Shown here: one piece after another, positions 17,698-26,364 of the stretch
Position numbering within the stretch: position 1 is the first letter of the stretch
Layout of the letters: the number at the start of each line of letters is the position of its first letter
Assembly (NCBI GenBank): GCA_965216905.1
Contig: OZ244213.1
Location: 2,480,001 to 2,544,000, forward strand
Direction: 5' to 3'
DNA from: G965216905 sp965216905
GTDB lineage: Bacteria > Actinomycetota > Acidimicrobiia > Spongiisociales > ZC4RG35
Length of the DNA: 64,000 nt
Translations under genes and position numbers: made by a program
The notes under the pieces: generated by a model
Seen by the model: only the letters and a program-made list of their open reading frames with translations
The model's database searches: none
Told to the model about the DNA's origin: nothing

Positions 17698-18620
17698 TTG
17701 ATCTTTCGCAAACGGGGATTGGCGACCTCATCCAGGCCGAGGTTGACGAGGAAGAACGCCACGAAGATGTAGACCAGCATGGCCATCGGAGGGGCCCACC
17801 ACCACCACATCTCGCGGAAGAGTGCCGAGTTCTCCAACGCGTCGTTGACCATCGTCCCTAGTGTGGGGAGGCGTTTGGAGGCGATCCCGAGTGTCTCCAC
17901 ACCGGTGGCCGCCAGGATCACCCCGGCCAGCGTCGACGTGAACCCGCCCGCCAGGTACGGCAGCAGGTTCGGCATGATCTCTTTGAACATGATGCCGGCC
18001 GTCGATGTGCCCGACAGTCGGGCGAGGGGCACGTAACCACGGGTTCGCATCGACAGGACCTGTGCACGGATCAGTCGAGTGGGAATCGGCCAGGCGAACA
18101 GTGCCATCACGAGGCCCATGCCGGTCACGTCGAGCTCGTCCACCGCAGAAGCCACGACGACGAGCACTGCGATGCCGGGAATGGTGAGCATCGAGTCGGT
18201 CACCGTAGAGATGACGGAGTCCACCCATCCGCCGACGAACCCGGCGGCAAAGCCCAGTGCGATGCCGACCACCATGCCGATGCCGGCGCCGATCAACCCC
18301 ACCCAGAGTGTCCGCGGCGTCGCCATGAGAATGGAGCTCAGGATGTCTCGCCCGAGGGAGTCGGTCCCCAGCGGATGTTCGGGCAGGTTGTCCTTGAACC
18401 CAAGATTTGGGTCGGCTTCGGCTCCGAACGCAGGAACCACGTTGATCGGCGCCTGGCCCACATACGCGTAGGCGGTGTCGTGGATTGCGTCACGGAAGAG
18501 ATACACGCCGAGCACTGCCACGACCATGGCCACTCCGATGAGCAGCTTTCTGTTCAGCCAGGGATTGACCTCCTTGGCGAGGGTCGCCTCGGTGCCGGGG
18601 ACCGGCGGTTCGACGGTCAC
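17694..18620 (-). CDS. ABC transporter permease (DppC-type)
   Basis: Inner-membrane permease of the same importer, 308 aa, about six helices. The transport-family motif appears as H-P-L-G-T-D-S-L-G-R-D (periplasmic side, before helix 2), and the ATPase-coupling loop near Y-V-P-L-A-R-L-S-G-T-S follows. The GTG at 18620 overlaps the stop of the first permease and gives the expected short N-terminus before helix 1 (L-L-I-G-V-A-M-V-V-A-V-L). Membrane segment content is high throughout. Confidence 0.88.
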   Translation of the reverse strand: MTVEPPVPGTEATLAKEVNPWLNRKLLIGVAMVVAVLGVYLFRDAIHDTAYAYVGQAPINVVPAFGAEADPNLGFKDNLPEHPLGTDSLGRDILSSILMATPRTLWVGLIGAGIGMVVGIALGFAAGFVGGWVDSVISTVTDSMLTIPGIAVLVVVASAVDELDVTGMGLVMALFAWPIPTRLIRAQVLSMRTRGYVPLARLSGTSTAGIMFKEIMPNLLPYLAGGFTSTLAGVILAATGVETLGIASKRLPTLGTMVNDALENSALFREMWWWWAPPMAMLVYIFVAFFLVNLGLDEVANPRLRKIK

Positions 18621-19621
18621 GACTGGGTTCCCCGGCTGATCCGCGGATCGAGCAGCGGATAGATCAGGTCGAGGACGAACGCCGCCACGGCCACCCCGAC
18701 GATCAGATACACGACGACGCCCTGAATGAGCGGGAAGTCGCTGTTCTTCACGGCCTCGTACAGCAGGGTCCCGATGCCCGGATAGGTGAAGACCCGCTCG
18801 ACGATGATGAACCCACCGGCGATGGAACCCAGCGCCACGCCGAGTTCGGTGATCTGGGGAAGGATGGTGTTCCTGACTCCGTACTGAAAGAAGGTCCGCC
18901 GTCGGGACAGGCCTTTGGCGGCGGCGAGCTGCATGTAGTCGGAGCCTGCGGTCGTGATCATCATCCCGCGCATCCCCAATGCGAAGCCTCCCGTTCGGGC
19001 CAGGATCACGGCACCGGCCGGAAGCGCGGCGTACTCGACGAGGCTGCGGATGAAGGGAAGATTCCAGCCGGGGCTCAGCCCCGGTTGATAGGCGCCCTGG
19101 GACGGGAGCCACCCGAGCTGGAACGAGAAGATCGACATGAGGATCAAGCCCACCATGAACGAGGGAAGGGCGGTGGCCAGCACCGGGACCGTCAATACCA
19201 TTCGAGTGGCGTTCCGGGTCTTCGGCCAGCCCATGACGGCGCCGATGACATTTCCGAGGACGAATGCGATCAGGATCGACGTGCCGAGGAGCCCCAGAGT
19301 CCATGGCAGGGCAGAGCGGACCAGTTCGTCGACCGTCACCGGGAATCGAGAGATCGAGATCCCGTTGTCGAACGTCACGGCACCCTTCAGGAACTTGAAG
19401 TACTGGCTCCAGACGGACTGGTCGTATCCGAGGCGCTCGAGATACGCCTCGATGATCGCCTCGGAGTTCTGGGCCTGGATGCCCCGAGCGAACAGCTGCC
19501 CGGCCACTGCATCGGCCGGATCGACACCGCCGAGGCGAGGGATGATGAAGATGGCCGTGGCGCCGATCCAGATGGTCAGCAGCATCCGGGCCAGCCGCCG
19601 GACGTAGTAATTCGAGAGCAT
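18617..19621 (-). CDS. ABC transporter permease (DppB-type)
   Basis: Membrane permease, 334 aa. The start is the ATG at 19621 (M-L-S-N-Y-Y-V-R-R-L), which has a GGAG ribosome site 6 nt upstream; an upstream in-frame ATG would run through the hairpin. Helix 1 follows immediately (L-L-T-I-W-I-G-A-T-A-I-F). The coupling loop is M-Q-L-A-A-A-K-G-L-S-R-R-R. A periplasmic insertion of roughly 50 residues between helices 1 and 2 is normal for DppB types. Separated from the binding-protein gene by a perfect hairpin. Confidence 0.88.
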   Translation of the reverse strand: MLSNYYVRRLARMLLTIWIGATAIFIIPRLGGVDPADAVAGQLFARGIQAQNSEAIIEAYLERLGYDQSVWSQYFKFLKGAVTFDNGISISRFPVTVDELVRSALPWTLGLLGTSILIAFVLGNVIGAVMGWPKTRNATRMVLTVPVLATALPSFMVGLILMSIFSFQLGWLPSQGAYQPGLSPGWNLPFIRSLVEYAALPAGAVILARTGGFALGMRGMMITTAGSDYMQLAAAKGLSRRRTFFQYGVRNTILPQITELGVALGSIAGGFIIVERVFTYPGIGTLLYEAVKNSDFPLIQGVVVYLIVGVAVAAFVLDLIYPLLDPRISRGTQS

Positions 19622-19635
19622 GGGTGACTCCGAGA

Positions 19636-19668
19636 GCGGGGTGGAGGACGGGCCATCCTCCACCCCGC
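19636..19668 (-). promoter_or_regulatory. intercistronic RNA hairpin after the binding-protein gene
   Basis: A perfect 13-bp inverted repeat (GCGGGGTGGAGGA / TCCTCCACCCCGC) with a 7-nt loop lies between the binding-protein stop (19679) and the permease ATG (19621). No T-tract follows, so it more likely protects the upstream mRNA from 3' decay or partially attenuates than fully terminates. This would raise binding protein over permease. The second importer operon has an equivalent element. Confidence 0.7.
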
Positions 19669-19678
19669 CGATCATGGG

Positions 19679-21496
19679 TCAGCCGGCCGGTTCCAGGTTG
19701 TGGAGGACCTTGGAGAAGGTCCCGGCCGGGATGAGTGGCTGGACATATGGGTCATCGGTGGTGGGCCAGCCGGTCCAGTACTGCGACGACGTCGGATGAA
19801 TGATCGGGTGCTGAGCGATCGGCACGAGCGGAAGCTCGTCCTTGACGTACTCCATGGCATCTCCGAAGAGGGTCATCATCGCATCGTCGTCGGGGTTGGT
19901 CGTGAGCATCTTGGCGACGATGTCGCTGTAGGCCTGATTGTTCCAACGCATCGTGTTCTGGAAGTGGTGGTTCACCGTGCCGTCGTCGTTGATGTGGCGG
20001 TTGCTGAGTGCATCCATGGACTTCCAGACGTCCACACTCGATCCGCAGGCGCCGAAGAACGCCTGAGCTTCGAACGTGCCGGCCTTCAACCCCTCCACGA
20101 ACGGGCCGGGACCGTCGACGGCATTCTCGGATGCGTCGATGCCGGCCGCGATCAGATCTTCTACGAACACCTTGACCATCCCACCGATGATCGGGTCGCC
20201 GAAGTGCGTGATCGAGAAGCTCAACGGCTCCCCGTCTTTGGTCCACTGACCACCGTCGTTGGTGTACCCCGCCGCCTCGAACCGCTCGGCGGCCAGGTTC
20301 GAGTCGAACGCCGGGACCCAGTCACCGGCTGCTTCGATGTACGGCTGCAGTCCGTCGTATGCGGGCAGGAACATGTTGGTGGTCGGAACCCCGAACCCGT
20401 CATACCCGACGTCCAGTGCCTTCTCGCGATCGAGCAGGTGGGCGATGCCGTGTCGGACGTTGGCATCCTGGAACGGCTCGTACAGCTGGTTGAACTCGAA
20501 GGAGCGCGGACACAGGTCGACGTACCCGAAGGGTGCATCGGTCGAGTAGGCGCCGATCAGATCGTTGCCGGCCGATGCGGCCGCATACGTACCGGTCGAG
20601 ATGTCGGCCGCCCAGTCCAGGTCACCCTGAGTCAGCGCAGCCACCTTCTGTTCTTCACCATCGAAGGCGACGAAATCGACCTGTGTCGGGGCCGGCATGC
20701 CGAACGTGTCCGCCCCCCAATAGTCGGCCCGGCGGGTGTAGCTGATCCGGTTGGGCTCGACGGCGGAGACCTCGTAGGGGCCGGTGAACACCGGGTCTTC
20801 GTTCGTATAGGTCTCCAGGTCGTCGACGGCGCCCCACACGTGCTCGGGAACCACGAACACGGTGCCGGATCCCAGGTGGTTGGCAAACGTGTTGATGGCG
20901 AACCGAGGGTTGGTCTCGGCGAGATCGAACGTCACGGTCAGGTCGTCGGTGGCCGTGGCGGTCACATCGGCGAGCAGCTCGGCGTTGGCATACACCTCGA
21001 CCGACTTGAGCATGTCCACGGTGAATACCACGTCGTCGGCGGTCATCGCCTCACCGTCGCTCCAAGTGATCCCTTCCTTCAGCGTCAGTGTCCACTGGGT
21101 GAAGTCGTCGTTGGGCTCGACCGATTCGGCGAGCCACGGCTCCAGCCCTCCCGCCTCGGTGTTCATGTTGAACAACGGTTCGCTGAGCACCTGGGAGATG
21201 CCGATGTCGGCTGCACTCAGGTAGGGGTTGAAGTTGGCGCCTTCGGTGAAGGTGGTCCCCGACGGGATGTCGACCACCAATGTGCCGGCTCGGCCCTCGA
21301 GGGCGGCCGGTTCGTCGGCGGGCGCTTCACTCGTGCCTTCGGTGGTCGCCGGATCGTCGGTGGTTGCTTCGGTGGCTGCCGGCTCATCGGCTCCGGCATC
21401 GGTCGGATCCACCGCGGTGTCACCGGAGCACGCTGCCATGACCATCGCCAGTACGGCGATCATCGATATCCACCTGCCCGTGGTTCTCGCTCTCAT
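19679..21496 (-). CDS. ABC transporter substrate-binding lipoprotein (family 5, oligopeptide type)
   Basis: Extracellular solute receptor, 605 aa. N-terminus has basic residues, a hydrophobic segment and lipobox V-M-A-A-C23, then a long D/E/T/A/P-rich linker to about residue 70, followed by the family 5 domain. Strong ribosome site (aggagga, 5-6 nt spacing) before ATG 21496. It defines the specificity of the importer. Family members take peptides, opines, sugars, nickel complexes or other solutes, so the ligand is open; neighbouring amide-hydrolysing enzymes suggest an N-containing solute. Confidence 0.88.
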   Translation of the reverse strand: MRARTTGRWISMIAVLAMVMAACSGDTAVDPTDAGADEPAATEATTDDPATTEGTSEAPADEPAALEGRAGTLVVDIPSGTTFTEGANFNPYLSAADIGISQVLSEPLFNMNTEAGGLEPWLAESVEPNDDFTQWTLTLKEGITWSDGEAMTADDVVFTVDMLKSVEVYANAELLADVTATATDDLTVTFDLAETNPRFAINTFANHLGSGTVFVVPEHVWGAVDDLETYTNEDPVFTGPYEVSAVEPNRISYTRRADYWGADTFGMPAPTQVDFVAFDGEEQKVAALTQGDLDWAADISTGTYAAASAGNDLIGAYSTDAPFGYVDLCPRSFEFNQLYEPFQDANVRHGIAHLLDREKALDVGYDGFGVPTTNMFLPAYDGLQPYIEAAGDWVPAFDSNLAAERFEAAGYTNDGGQWTKDGEPLSFSITHFGDPIIGGMVKVFVEDLIAAGIDASENAVDGPGPFVEGLKAGTFEAQAFFGACGSSVDVWKSMDALSNRHINDDGTVNHHFQNTMRWNNQAYSDIVAKMLTTNPDDDAMMTLFGDAMEYVKDELPLVPIAQHPIIHPTSSQYWTGWPTTDDPYVQPLIPAGTFSKVLHNLEPAG

Positions 21497-21505
21497 CGTC
21501 TCCTC

Positions 21506-21742
21506 CTAGCTCGTCGGTTCGTGTGTGCGCCTGCGCCGGAGCAGCAATGGCACCCGCAGCAGGTAGGTGATGATCTGTGGCTTGAGGCCCGCCTTGAGGA
21601 ACGCCGCGACATCTTCGGGCTCCACATAGGCCTTGACCGGCATCGGATCCTGCGGCGAGTTGGTCATCAGCAACCGCTCTCCGTCGACACCGATGGAATG
21701 GACCGTGAACTCGGTCTTGACGAGCTTGGTGACGACCCGCAT
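21506..21742 (-). CDS. 78-aa conserved-looking protein, unknown function
   Basis: Small gene squeezed between the nitrilase-family gene (its ATG overlaps that stop as TGATG) and the binding-protein gene (9 nt downstream). The product starts M-R-V-V-T-K-L-V-K-T-E-F and has a compact middle (G-V-D-G-E-R-L-L-M-T-N-S; E-P-E-D-V-A-A-F-L-K-A-G) and a C-terminal hydrophobic/basic tail (Y-L-L-R-V-P-L-L-L-R-R-R-R). No signal peptide or convincing membrane helix. I do not recognise a family. Its position suggests an accessory subunit of the nitrilase-type or FAD enzyme. Confidence 0.6.
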   Translation of the reverse strand: MRVVTKLVKTEFTVHSIGVDGERLLMTNSPQDPMPVKAYVEPEDVAAFLKAGLKPQIITYLLRVPLLLRRRRTHEPTS

Positions 21743-22896
21743 CAGTCGTCGTCTTTGCGGAGGGTGCCGCGGGCTTGGGCGGCGCGAACCCGCTGCTCGA
21801 GGAAATCGGGCATCGCGTCCACTTCGAGGCCGTCGGGGGGCACGAACTGGCCGCGGCGGTAGAGGTGGCCATACGCCTCCTTGGCCACCCGGACCTTGTC
21901 GGCGAGTGTGCGAGGGGGTTCACCTGGAGGGAATCGATTGGGCGGGTAGATACTCGTTTCGTAGATCTCCCGGAAGGCCTCGGTGCGCATGTCGATCCAC
22001 ATGTTGTGGTTGGCCACGGTGCGATGCTCTCGAAGCCCCTCGATGTCGATGGTGGCCGTGATGATCTGTTCTTTCGGATAGGGAGCGTGCCGCAGCACCA
22101 TGCCCGTGTAGTCGATGATGAACGAGTTGCCGGGGCAGAAGGACTTGGGATAGAAGGCGTAGTTCACCGAGCCCCAATTGGAGCCGAGGAGGTAGCACAT
22201 GTTGTCGTGCGCCCGGGTCCGGCGGGTGAACATCCAGAAGTCCCATGGTTCCGAAACCCCTTCGACCTCTTGAATGGCTCCGGGGTGACAGATCACCTCG
22301 ACACCGTTGAAGCCCAGGGCCCGCGACACCTCCGGTGTCGCCCCGTCGTGACACGTCATCGTTCCGAGCTTGCCGATCTCGGTGTCGATGACCGGGAACA
22401 GATCTCTGATCGAGTTCCCAAAGACCTTGCCGTACTCCTCCAGCATGTCGTGCGGGCTGGTTCCCAGCCCGATCGACGCCGGAATGTGCCACTTGTGGTA
22501 CTTCAGCGCCACGTTTCCGTCGGGTCCGACGATGAACGCGGTGTTGAACCAGCGATCGGGGAACTCCTCGACCAGCTCGATGACCCCACCACCGGCGATG
22601 TACATCCCGTACTCCTTGGCCTTGGCGCCGAGCACGTCGATCTCCGGGCCGGGAATCGTGATCGCCTTGTCCATGAAGGCGGCCAGACCGTCCTCCCCCT
22701 TGCCGGGCGTGGTCACACCCTGAAGGAAGTATTCGGGGAGGACGGCCAGCCGAACTGGAATCTCCCAGAAATAGCCGACTCCGAAGTCGATCAGTTGACA
22801 GATTCGTTCGAGGTTCACCTCGATGTCCGCTTGCGTGCGGGCCATCGTCACTTCCGGTTGGATGACCATGGCGGTGTAGCGGTCGATGCGACTCAT
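21742..22896 (-). CDS. carbon-nitrogen hydrolase (nitrilase superfamily)
   Basis: Hydrolyses an amide, carbamoyl or nitrile bond through a Glu-Lys-Cys triad: E55 (L-P-E-Y-F), K135 (Y-H-K-W-H) and C182 (T-M-T-C-H-D-G-A-T-P-E). 384 aa from ATG 22896, which lies 4 nt after the FAD-enzyme stop. The C-terminal ~80 residues extend beyond the core fold, as in aliphatic amidase/formamidase-like members. Resembles aliphatic amidases and formamidases more than true nitrilases (C-H-D-G after Cys). The substrate is unknown. Confidence 0.85.
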   Translation of the reverse strand: MSRIDRYTAMVIQPEVTMARTQADIEVNLERICQLIDFGVGYFWEIPVRLAVLPEYFLQGVTTPGKGEDGLAAFMDKAITIPGPEIDVLGAKAKEYGMYIAGGGVIELVEEFPDRWFNTAFIVGPDGNVALKYHKWHIPASIGLGTSPHDMLEEYGKVFGNSIRDLFPVIDTEIGKLGTMTCHDGATPEVSRALGFNGVEVICHPGAIQEVEGVSEPWDFWMFTRRTRAHDNMCYLLGSNWGSVNYAFYPKSFCPGNSFIIDYTGMVLRHAPYPKEQIITATIDIEGLREHRTVANHNMWIDMRTEAFREIYETSIYPPNRFPPGEPPRTLADKVRVAKEAYGHLYRRGQFVPPDGLEVDAMPDFLEQRVRAAQARGTLRKDDD

Positions 22897-22900
22897 GGGC

Positions 22901-24463
22901 TTACCACTCCGGGGTTCGGATCCCGAGGTCTTCGAGGATCTTGTTGGCGGTGATCGTTCCGGCGGCGGAGATGGCGCCGCCCGGATGGTTGTAGGGTCCG
23001 GTGAAGTAGAACTGTTCGAGGGGGCCGCGGAAGCTCGAGTACCCGGGGAACGGACGGAAGTAGCCGGACTGGTATTGCCGGAGGGCCCCACCGGTCGTGG
23101 AGCCGCGGACGAAGCAGGGGTTGTCTCGCTCGATGCTCGGCCCGGTCTGGACGAACTTCGCCAGGATGTTGCCGTCGTCCATGTTCGTGGTGTACTCACG
23201 AAGCTTCTCGAGGAGGACGTTGTCGACGTAGTCATCGATGATGTCGTCCCACTGCTCGCCGGATGCCAGGTCCATGGGGACGAAGGTATCGACGATCAGG
23301 GTGTGCTTGCCATCGGGCGCACGGGTGGGATCCTTGGAGGTCCAGCACGCCACCCACAGGAAGGGGTTCGTCGGTGGCTTGCCCATGGCAATCTCTGCCC
23401 ATTGGTTTCGCACCGCGTCCACCGATTCGTAGATGCGCTGGAACGGCGTGGCCGTGATCTCCGGATTGTGATACTCGGGCTTGTGGTTCAGGGCATAGTG
23501 GACCCGAGCGATCGTGAACTCGCCCGGATTGAAGTTGTTGGCCTTGCGGACGAAGTCGTCCGGCAGCGTCCCATCGTCGAACATCCGGGGGAGGAGTTTG
23601 GGGCTGAGGCCGTTGACGACCGCCTTCCCGGCCGTGTACTCGGTTCCGTCGGCGGTCCGCGCTCCCACGACGACCCCACCGTCGACGACGTAGCCAGTCA
23701 CCTCCGTCGCCGTCATCACCTTCCCGCCGTACGACTCGATCATGCGCGCCATCGCATTGGGGAGCTCGACGCTGCCGCCCTTGGGGATCGACTCGCCGTA
23801 CACATGGATGGCCGGAATCATGATGTAGAAGAGCTCCCCGCGACCTTCCTGGTCGGGCCGGATCCCGGGAGCCGTCGCCCACCCCATGATGAAGTTCTGG
23901 ACGACCGGGTGCTCGAAGTGCTCCATCGTGAAGTCATAGGGACTCATCGAGTAGTTGCGCAGGAGCTCGACCCCCTCGTCGGTCGTCTCGAGGGCCATCG
24001 GCAAGAGGCTCGGTGGGTTCGGCTCGGAGAACATGTTGGTGACGAAGCCGTCGGCGATGGAGCGGAAGTTGTCGTAGATCGCGCGGTAGCTCGCGGCATC
24101 GCGTTCGGAGTACTGCGCGATCGACGCGCAGGTCTTGTCGATGTCTCGATAGACGACGATTCCGGGTCCGTCGAGGGAAGGGTGCCCGGTGATGTGGTCG
24201 TCGGCCCAGATGTAGTCGAGGCCGTGGCGTTCGAGTTCGGGTCGCAGGGTGGCGAACTCGGGGTTGGCGTGAATCCACACGTGAGAGGATCCGTACAGAT
24301 CGTGTCTGAAGCCCGGCAGTGTGACCTCGTCGGTGGTGCATCCTCCGCCGAGGCGGTGACTCCGCTCCAGGACCAGGACGCTCAAGCCCTCGCGGGCGAG
24401 AACCGCACCGCACGCCAGTCCATTGTGGCCACCTCCGACGATGACGACGTCGTGATCGGCCAT
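22901..24463 (-). CDS. FAD-dependent oxidoreductase, phytoene-dehydrogenase-like
   Basis: 520-aa flavoprotein of the carotenoid-desaturase/amine-oxidase superfamily. Dinucleotide motif V-V-I-V-G-G-G-H-N-G-L at the N-terminus, followed by E-R-S-H-R-L-G-G-G-C, and a C-terminal F-T-G-P-Y-N-H-P-G-G-A-I-S FAD block. Of the adjacent GTG (24466) and ATG (24463), the ATG has the better spacing to a GGAG site. As the first gene of the 13-gene operon outside any carotenoid cluster, it probably oxidises the imported substrate or its amine rather than a carotenoid. Confidence 0.85.
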   Translation of the reverse strand: MADHDVVIVGGGHNGLACGAVLAREGLSVLVLERSHRLGGGCTTDEVTLPGFRHDLYGSSHVWIHANPEFATLRPELERHGLDYIWADDHITGHPSLDGPGIVVYRDIDKTCASIAQYSERDAASYRAIYDNFRSIADGFVTNMFSEPNPPSLLPMALETTDEGVELLRNYSMSPYDFTMEHFEHPVVQNFIMGWATAPGIRPDQEGRGELFYIMIPAIHVYGESIPKGGSVELPNAMARMIESYGGKVMTATEVTGYVVDGGVVVGARTADGTEYTAGKAVVNGLSPKLLPRMFDDGTLPDDFVRKANNFNPGEFTIARVHYALNHKPEYHNPEITATPFQRIYESVDAVRNQWAEIAMGKPPTNPFLWVACWTSKDPTRAPDGKHTLIVDTFVPMDLASGEQWDDIIDDYVDNVLLEKLREYTTNMDDGNILAKFVQTGPSIERDNPCFVRGSTTGGALRQYQSGYFRPFPGYSSFRGPLEQFYFTGPYNHPGGAISAAGTITANKILEDLGIRTPEW

Positions 24464-24508
24464 CACCCGCTCCTTCGACGTCCGGGCGCTATTTCGACAT
24501 CAGCAAAA

Positions 24509-24522
24509 CACATTTTGATGTG
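24509..24522. promoter_or_regulatory. operator-like inverted repeat (proximal to the minus-strand operon)
   Basis: CACATTTTGATGTG is an inverted repeat (CACAT / ATGTG) 46 nt upstream of the FAD-enzyme start, in a short AT-rich patch of an otherwise GC-rich region. Read on the minus strand it is CACATCAAAATGTG, which recurs with two changes at 24676-24689. Probable binding site for a local regulator, for which the XRE-cupin protein at 26365-26976 is the nearest candidate. Confidence 0.5.
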
Positions 24523-24675
24523 AGCAAACCTATCGGATGGGAAGCGGGTGTGTCGTCGATCCTGGGAGATTTCTCATTCGGCCCAACAAACAACATGTCA
24601 CAGCTGGACCCACCCGGTCTTCCGGGATGTGGTCGCCCATGAGGCCGGCGTCGCATCTTCCCCCTTGTTTATGAT

Positions 24676-24689
24676 CACATCGAAATCTG
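24676..24689. promoter_or_regulatory. second operator-like copy downstream of a TATGAT -10
   Basis: CACATCGAAATCTG matches 12 of 14 positions of the reverse complement of the 24509-24522 site. It directly follows TATGAT (24670-24675), a good -10 hexamer for the plus strand, so it would cover the start of transcription of the ThDP-enzyme gene (ATG 24711). That placement is what a repressor operator would have. No good -35 is visible. Confidence 0.45.
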
Positions 24690-24710
24690 TCCAGTGAAAG
24701 CCACCCGCCG

Positions 24711-26330
24711 ATGAGAACCACCAACGGAGCCGACGCCATCGTGGCGATGCTCGCATCGGCCGGGATCGACACCGTGTTCGGGATCCCGGGGAAGTACAAC
24801 ATGCCGCTCTACGAGGCAGTGCGCGGCCATCCCGACATACGAGCGATCACGGTTCGACATGAACAGGGAGCGGCGTTCATGGCGGACGGCTATGCCCGGG
24901 CGTCGGGTCGGCCGGCCGCGTTGCTGCTGCTGCCCGGCTGTGGCGTCACCAACGCATTGACCGGGCTGGGTGAGGCGTACTGGGACTCTTCGCCGGTGCT
25001 GCTGATCGCCACGCAGGTGGACACCGGCTCGATCGATCGAGGTCGTGGACTTCTCCATGAGCTTCCCGGACAGCTCGACGTGATGGGGAGCGTGTGCAAA
25101 TTCTCGGTGCGGATCGACCGGCCCGATGTCATCCCCGACCTGATGGCAGAAGCGCTGGCCCAGCTCACTTCCGGACGCCCGCGGCCCGTACAGATCGAGG
25201 TGCCCATCGACGTCCAGCGGGGTGAGCTCCAGTTCGACGACCCCGGGTTCCGGGCGCCGCCGGCCCCGGCACCGCCCCAGGCACTCATCGGACACGTCGC
25301 CGACCTGCTGCGGGACGCCACCCGGCCGGTGTTTTATGCCGGTGGCGGAGTGATCTCGGCCGGTGCCTCGAAGGAGCTGGTGCGGCTGGCCGAGCGACTG
25401 CAGGCGCCGGTGATCACCACCGGGATGGGAGCCGGCTCGATCGCAGCGGATCACCCGTTGTGGTGTGGTGTCGCCTGGGGGCCGACCACCGACATCCGGC
25501 CACTGGTGGCCGCAGCCGACGCCTTCGTGGCCGTGGGCACCAGGTTCAACGAGGCCATGACGAATGCGTGGGACCTCCCGCTACCGGATGTGACCGTTCG
25601 GATCGACATCGACCCGGACCCGGCGGTGCAGTCGTTGATGCCGATGTCCACCTTTGTCGAAGGCGACGCTCGGGCCGTTCTCGCCGCTCTCGACGCCCGA
25701 CTGGGCGACGAGCCCCATCGTGATCGGCCCGAGGCCGCGATCCAGGCCGAACTGGAAGCCGTCCGCTCCCGCCATCGAGATGTGGTCGGCAGCACGGCGC
25801 CGTGGATGGACGCCCTGCGGGCCGCCTTGCCGTCGGACGGGATCATCGCCGCCGACATGACCCTCTTCTACGCCGACATGCTGGGAGCCTTCCCGTATCT
25901 CGTGCCGCGCAGCTCGCTCTTCCCTTGGGGGTACGGGACGCTTGGCTTTGGAGTGCCCGCGGCCATCGGCGCCAAGCTCGGGTGCCCCGAGCGAGCGGTG
26001 GTCGGCGTGGTCGGGGACGGGGCGATGCTCTTCACGGGGGCGGAACTGGCGACGGCCGTCCAGTACCAACTGCCCATCGCCTTCGTGGTCGCCAACAACG
26101 ACTCCTACGGGATGATCGCGATGCAGCAGCACGACACCTACGGTGCCGAGGTCGCAGTCGACCTGCACAACCCCGACTTCGTCACCCTCGCCGAGGCCTT
26201 CGGGGCGTCCGGTGTCCGGGTGGAAGATCCCGACGCACTCGAACGGGGCTTGCTCGATGCGTGGAGTCGCACCGGCCCTTCCGTGATCGAGTTGCCATGG
26301 GGGAAGACGTTCGACGGAGCGCCACGGTGA
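24711..26330 (+). CDS. thiamine-diphosphate-dependent enzyme (acetolactate synthase/benzoylformate decarboxylase type)
   Basis: 539 aa with the three-domain layout of the POX/ALS group: catalytic E51 in V-R-H-E-Q-G-A-A near the N-terminus, a central Rossmann-like domain, and the C-terminal ThDP/Mg motif V-V-G-D-G-A-M-L-F ... V-V-A-N-N-D-S-Y-G. Catalyses decarboxylation or carboligation of a 2-oxo acid. No small regulatory subunit is adjacent, so a catabolic 2-oxo-acid decarboxylase or ligase is more likely than valine biosynthesis. Divergent from the 13-gene operon, whose aminotransferase could supply a 2-oxo acid. Confidence 0.85.
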   Translation: MRTTNGADAIVAMLASAGIDTVFGIPGKYNMPLYEAVRGHPDIRAITVRHEQGAAFMADGYARASGRPAALLLLPGCGVTNALTGLGEAYWDSSPVLLIATQVDTGSIDRGRGLLHELPGQLDVMGSVCKFSVRIDRPDVIPDLMAEALAQLTSGRPRPVQIEVPIDVQRGELQFDDPGFRAPPAPAPPQALIGHVADLLRDATRPVFYAGGGVISAGASKELVRLAERLQAPVITTGMGAGSIAADHPLWCGVAWGPTTDIRPLVAAADAFVAVGTRFNEAMTNAWDLPLPDVTVRIDIDPDPAVQSLMPMSTFVEGDARAVLAALDARLGDEPHRDRPEAAIQAELEAVRSRHRDVVGSTAPWMDALRAALPSDGIIAADMTLFYADMLGAFPYLVPRSSLFPWGYGTLGFGVPAAIGAKLGCPERAVVGVVGDGAMLFTGAELATAVQYQLPIAFVVANNDSYGMIAMQQHDTYGAEVAVDLHNPDFVTLAEAFGASGVRVEDPDALERGLLDAWSRTGPSVIELPWGKTFDGAPR

Positions 26331-26364
26331 GCCCGCCGGCCGTCGGGCGGTACGATTCCAAACC

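Noticed and set aside
19700..21862. A 720-codon plus-strand frame opposite the substrate-binding protein gene
   Set aside because: No motif or signal, and it covers a clear lipoprotein gene on the other strand.
22886..24523. A 545-codon plus-strand frame opposite the FAD oxidoreductase
   Set aside because: Valine/arginine/glycine-biased antisense translation; the minus strand carries complete FAD motifs.
24581..24640. Possible tRNA or small RNA in the divergent spacer
   Set aside because: No cloverleaf or stable extended fold is visible; the space is explained by promoters and operators.
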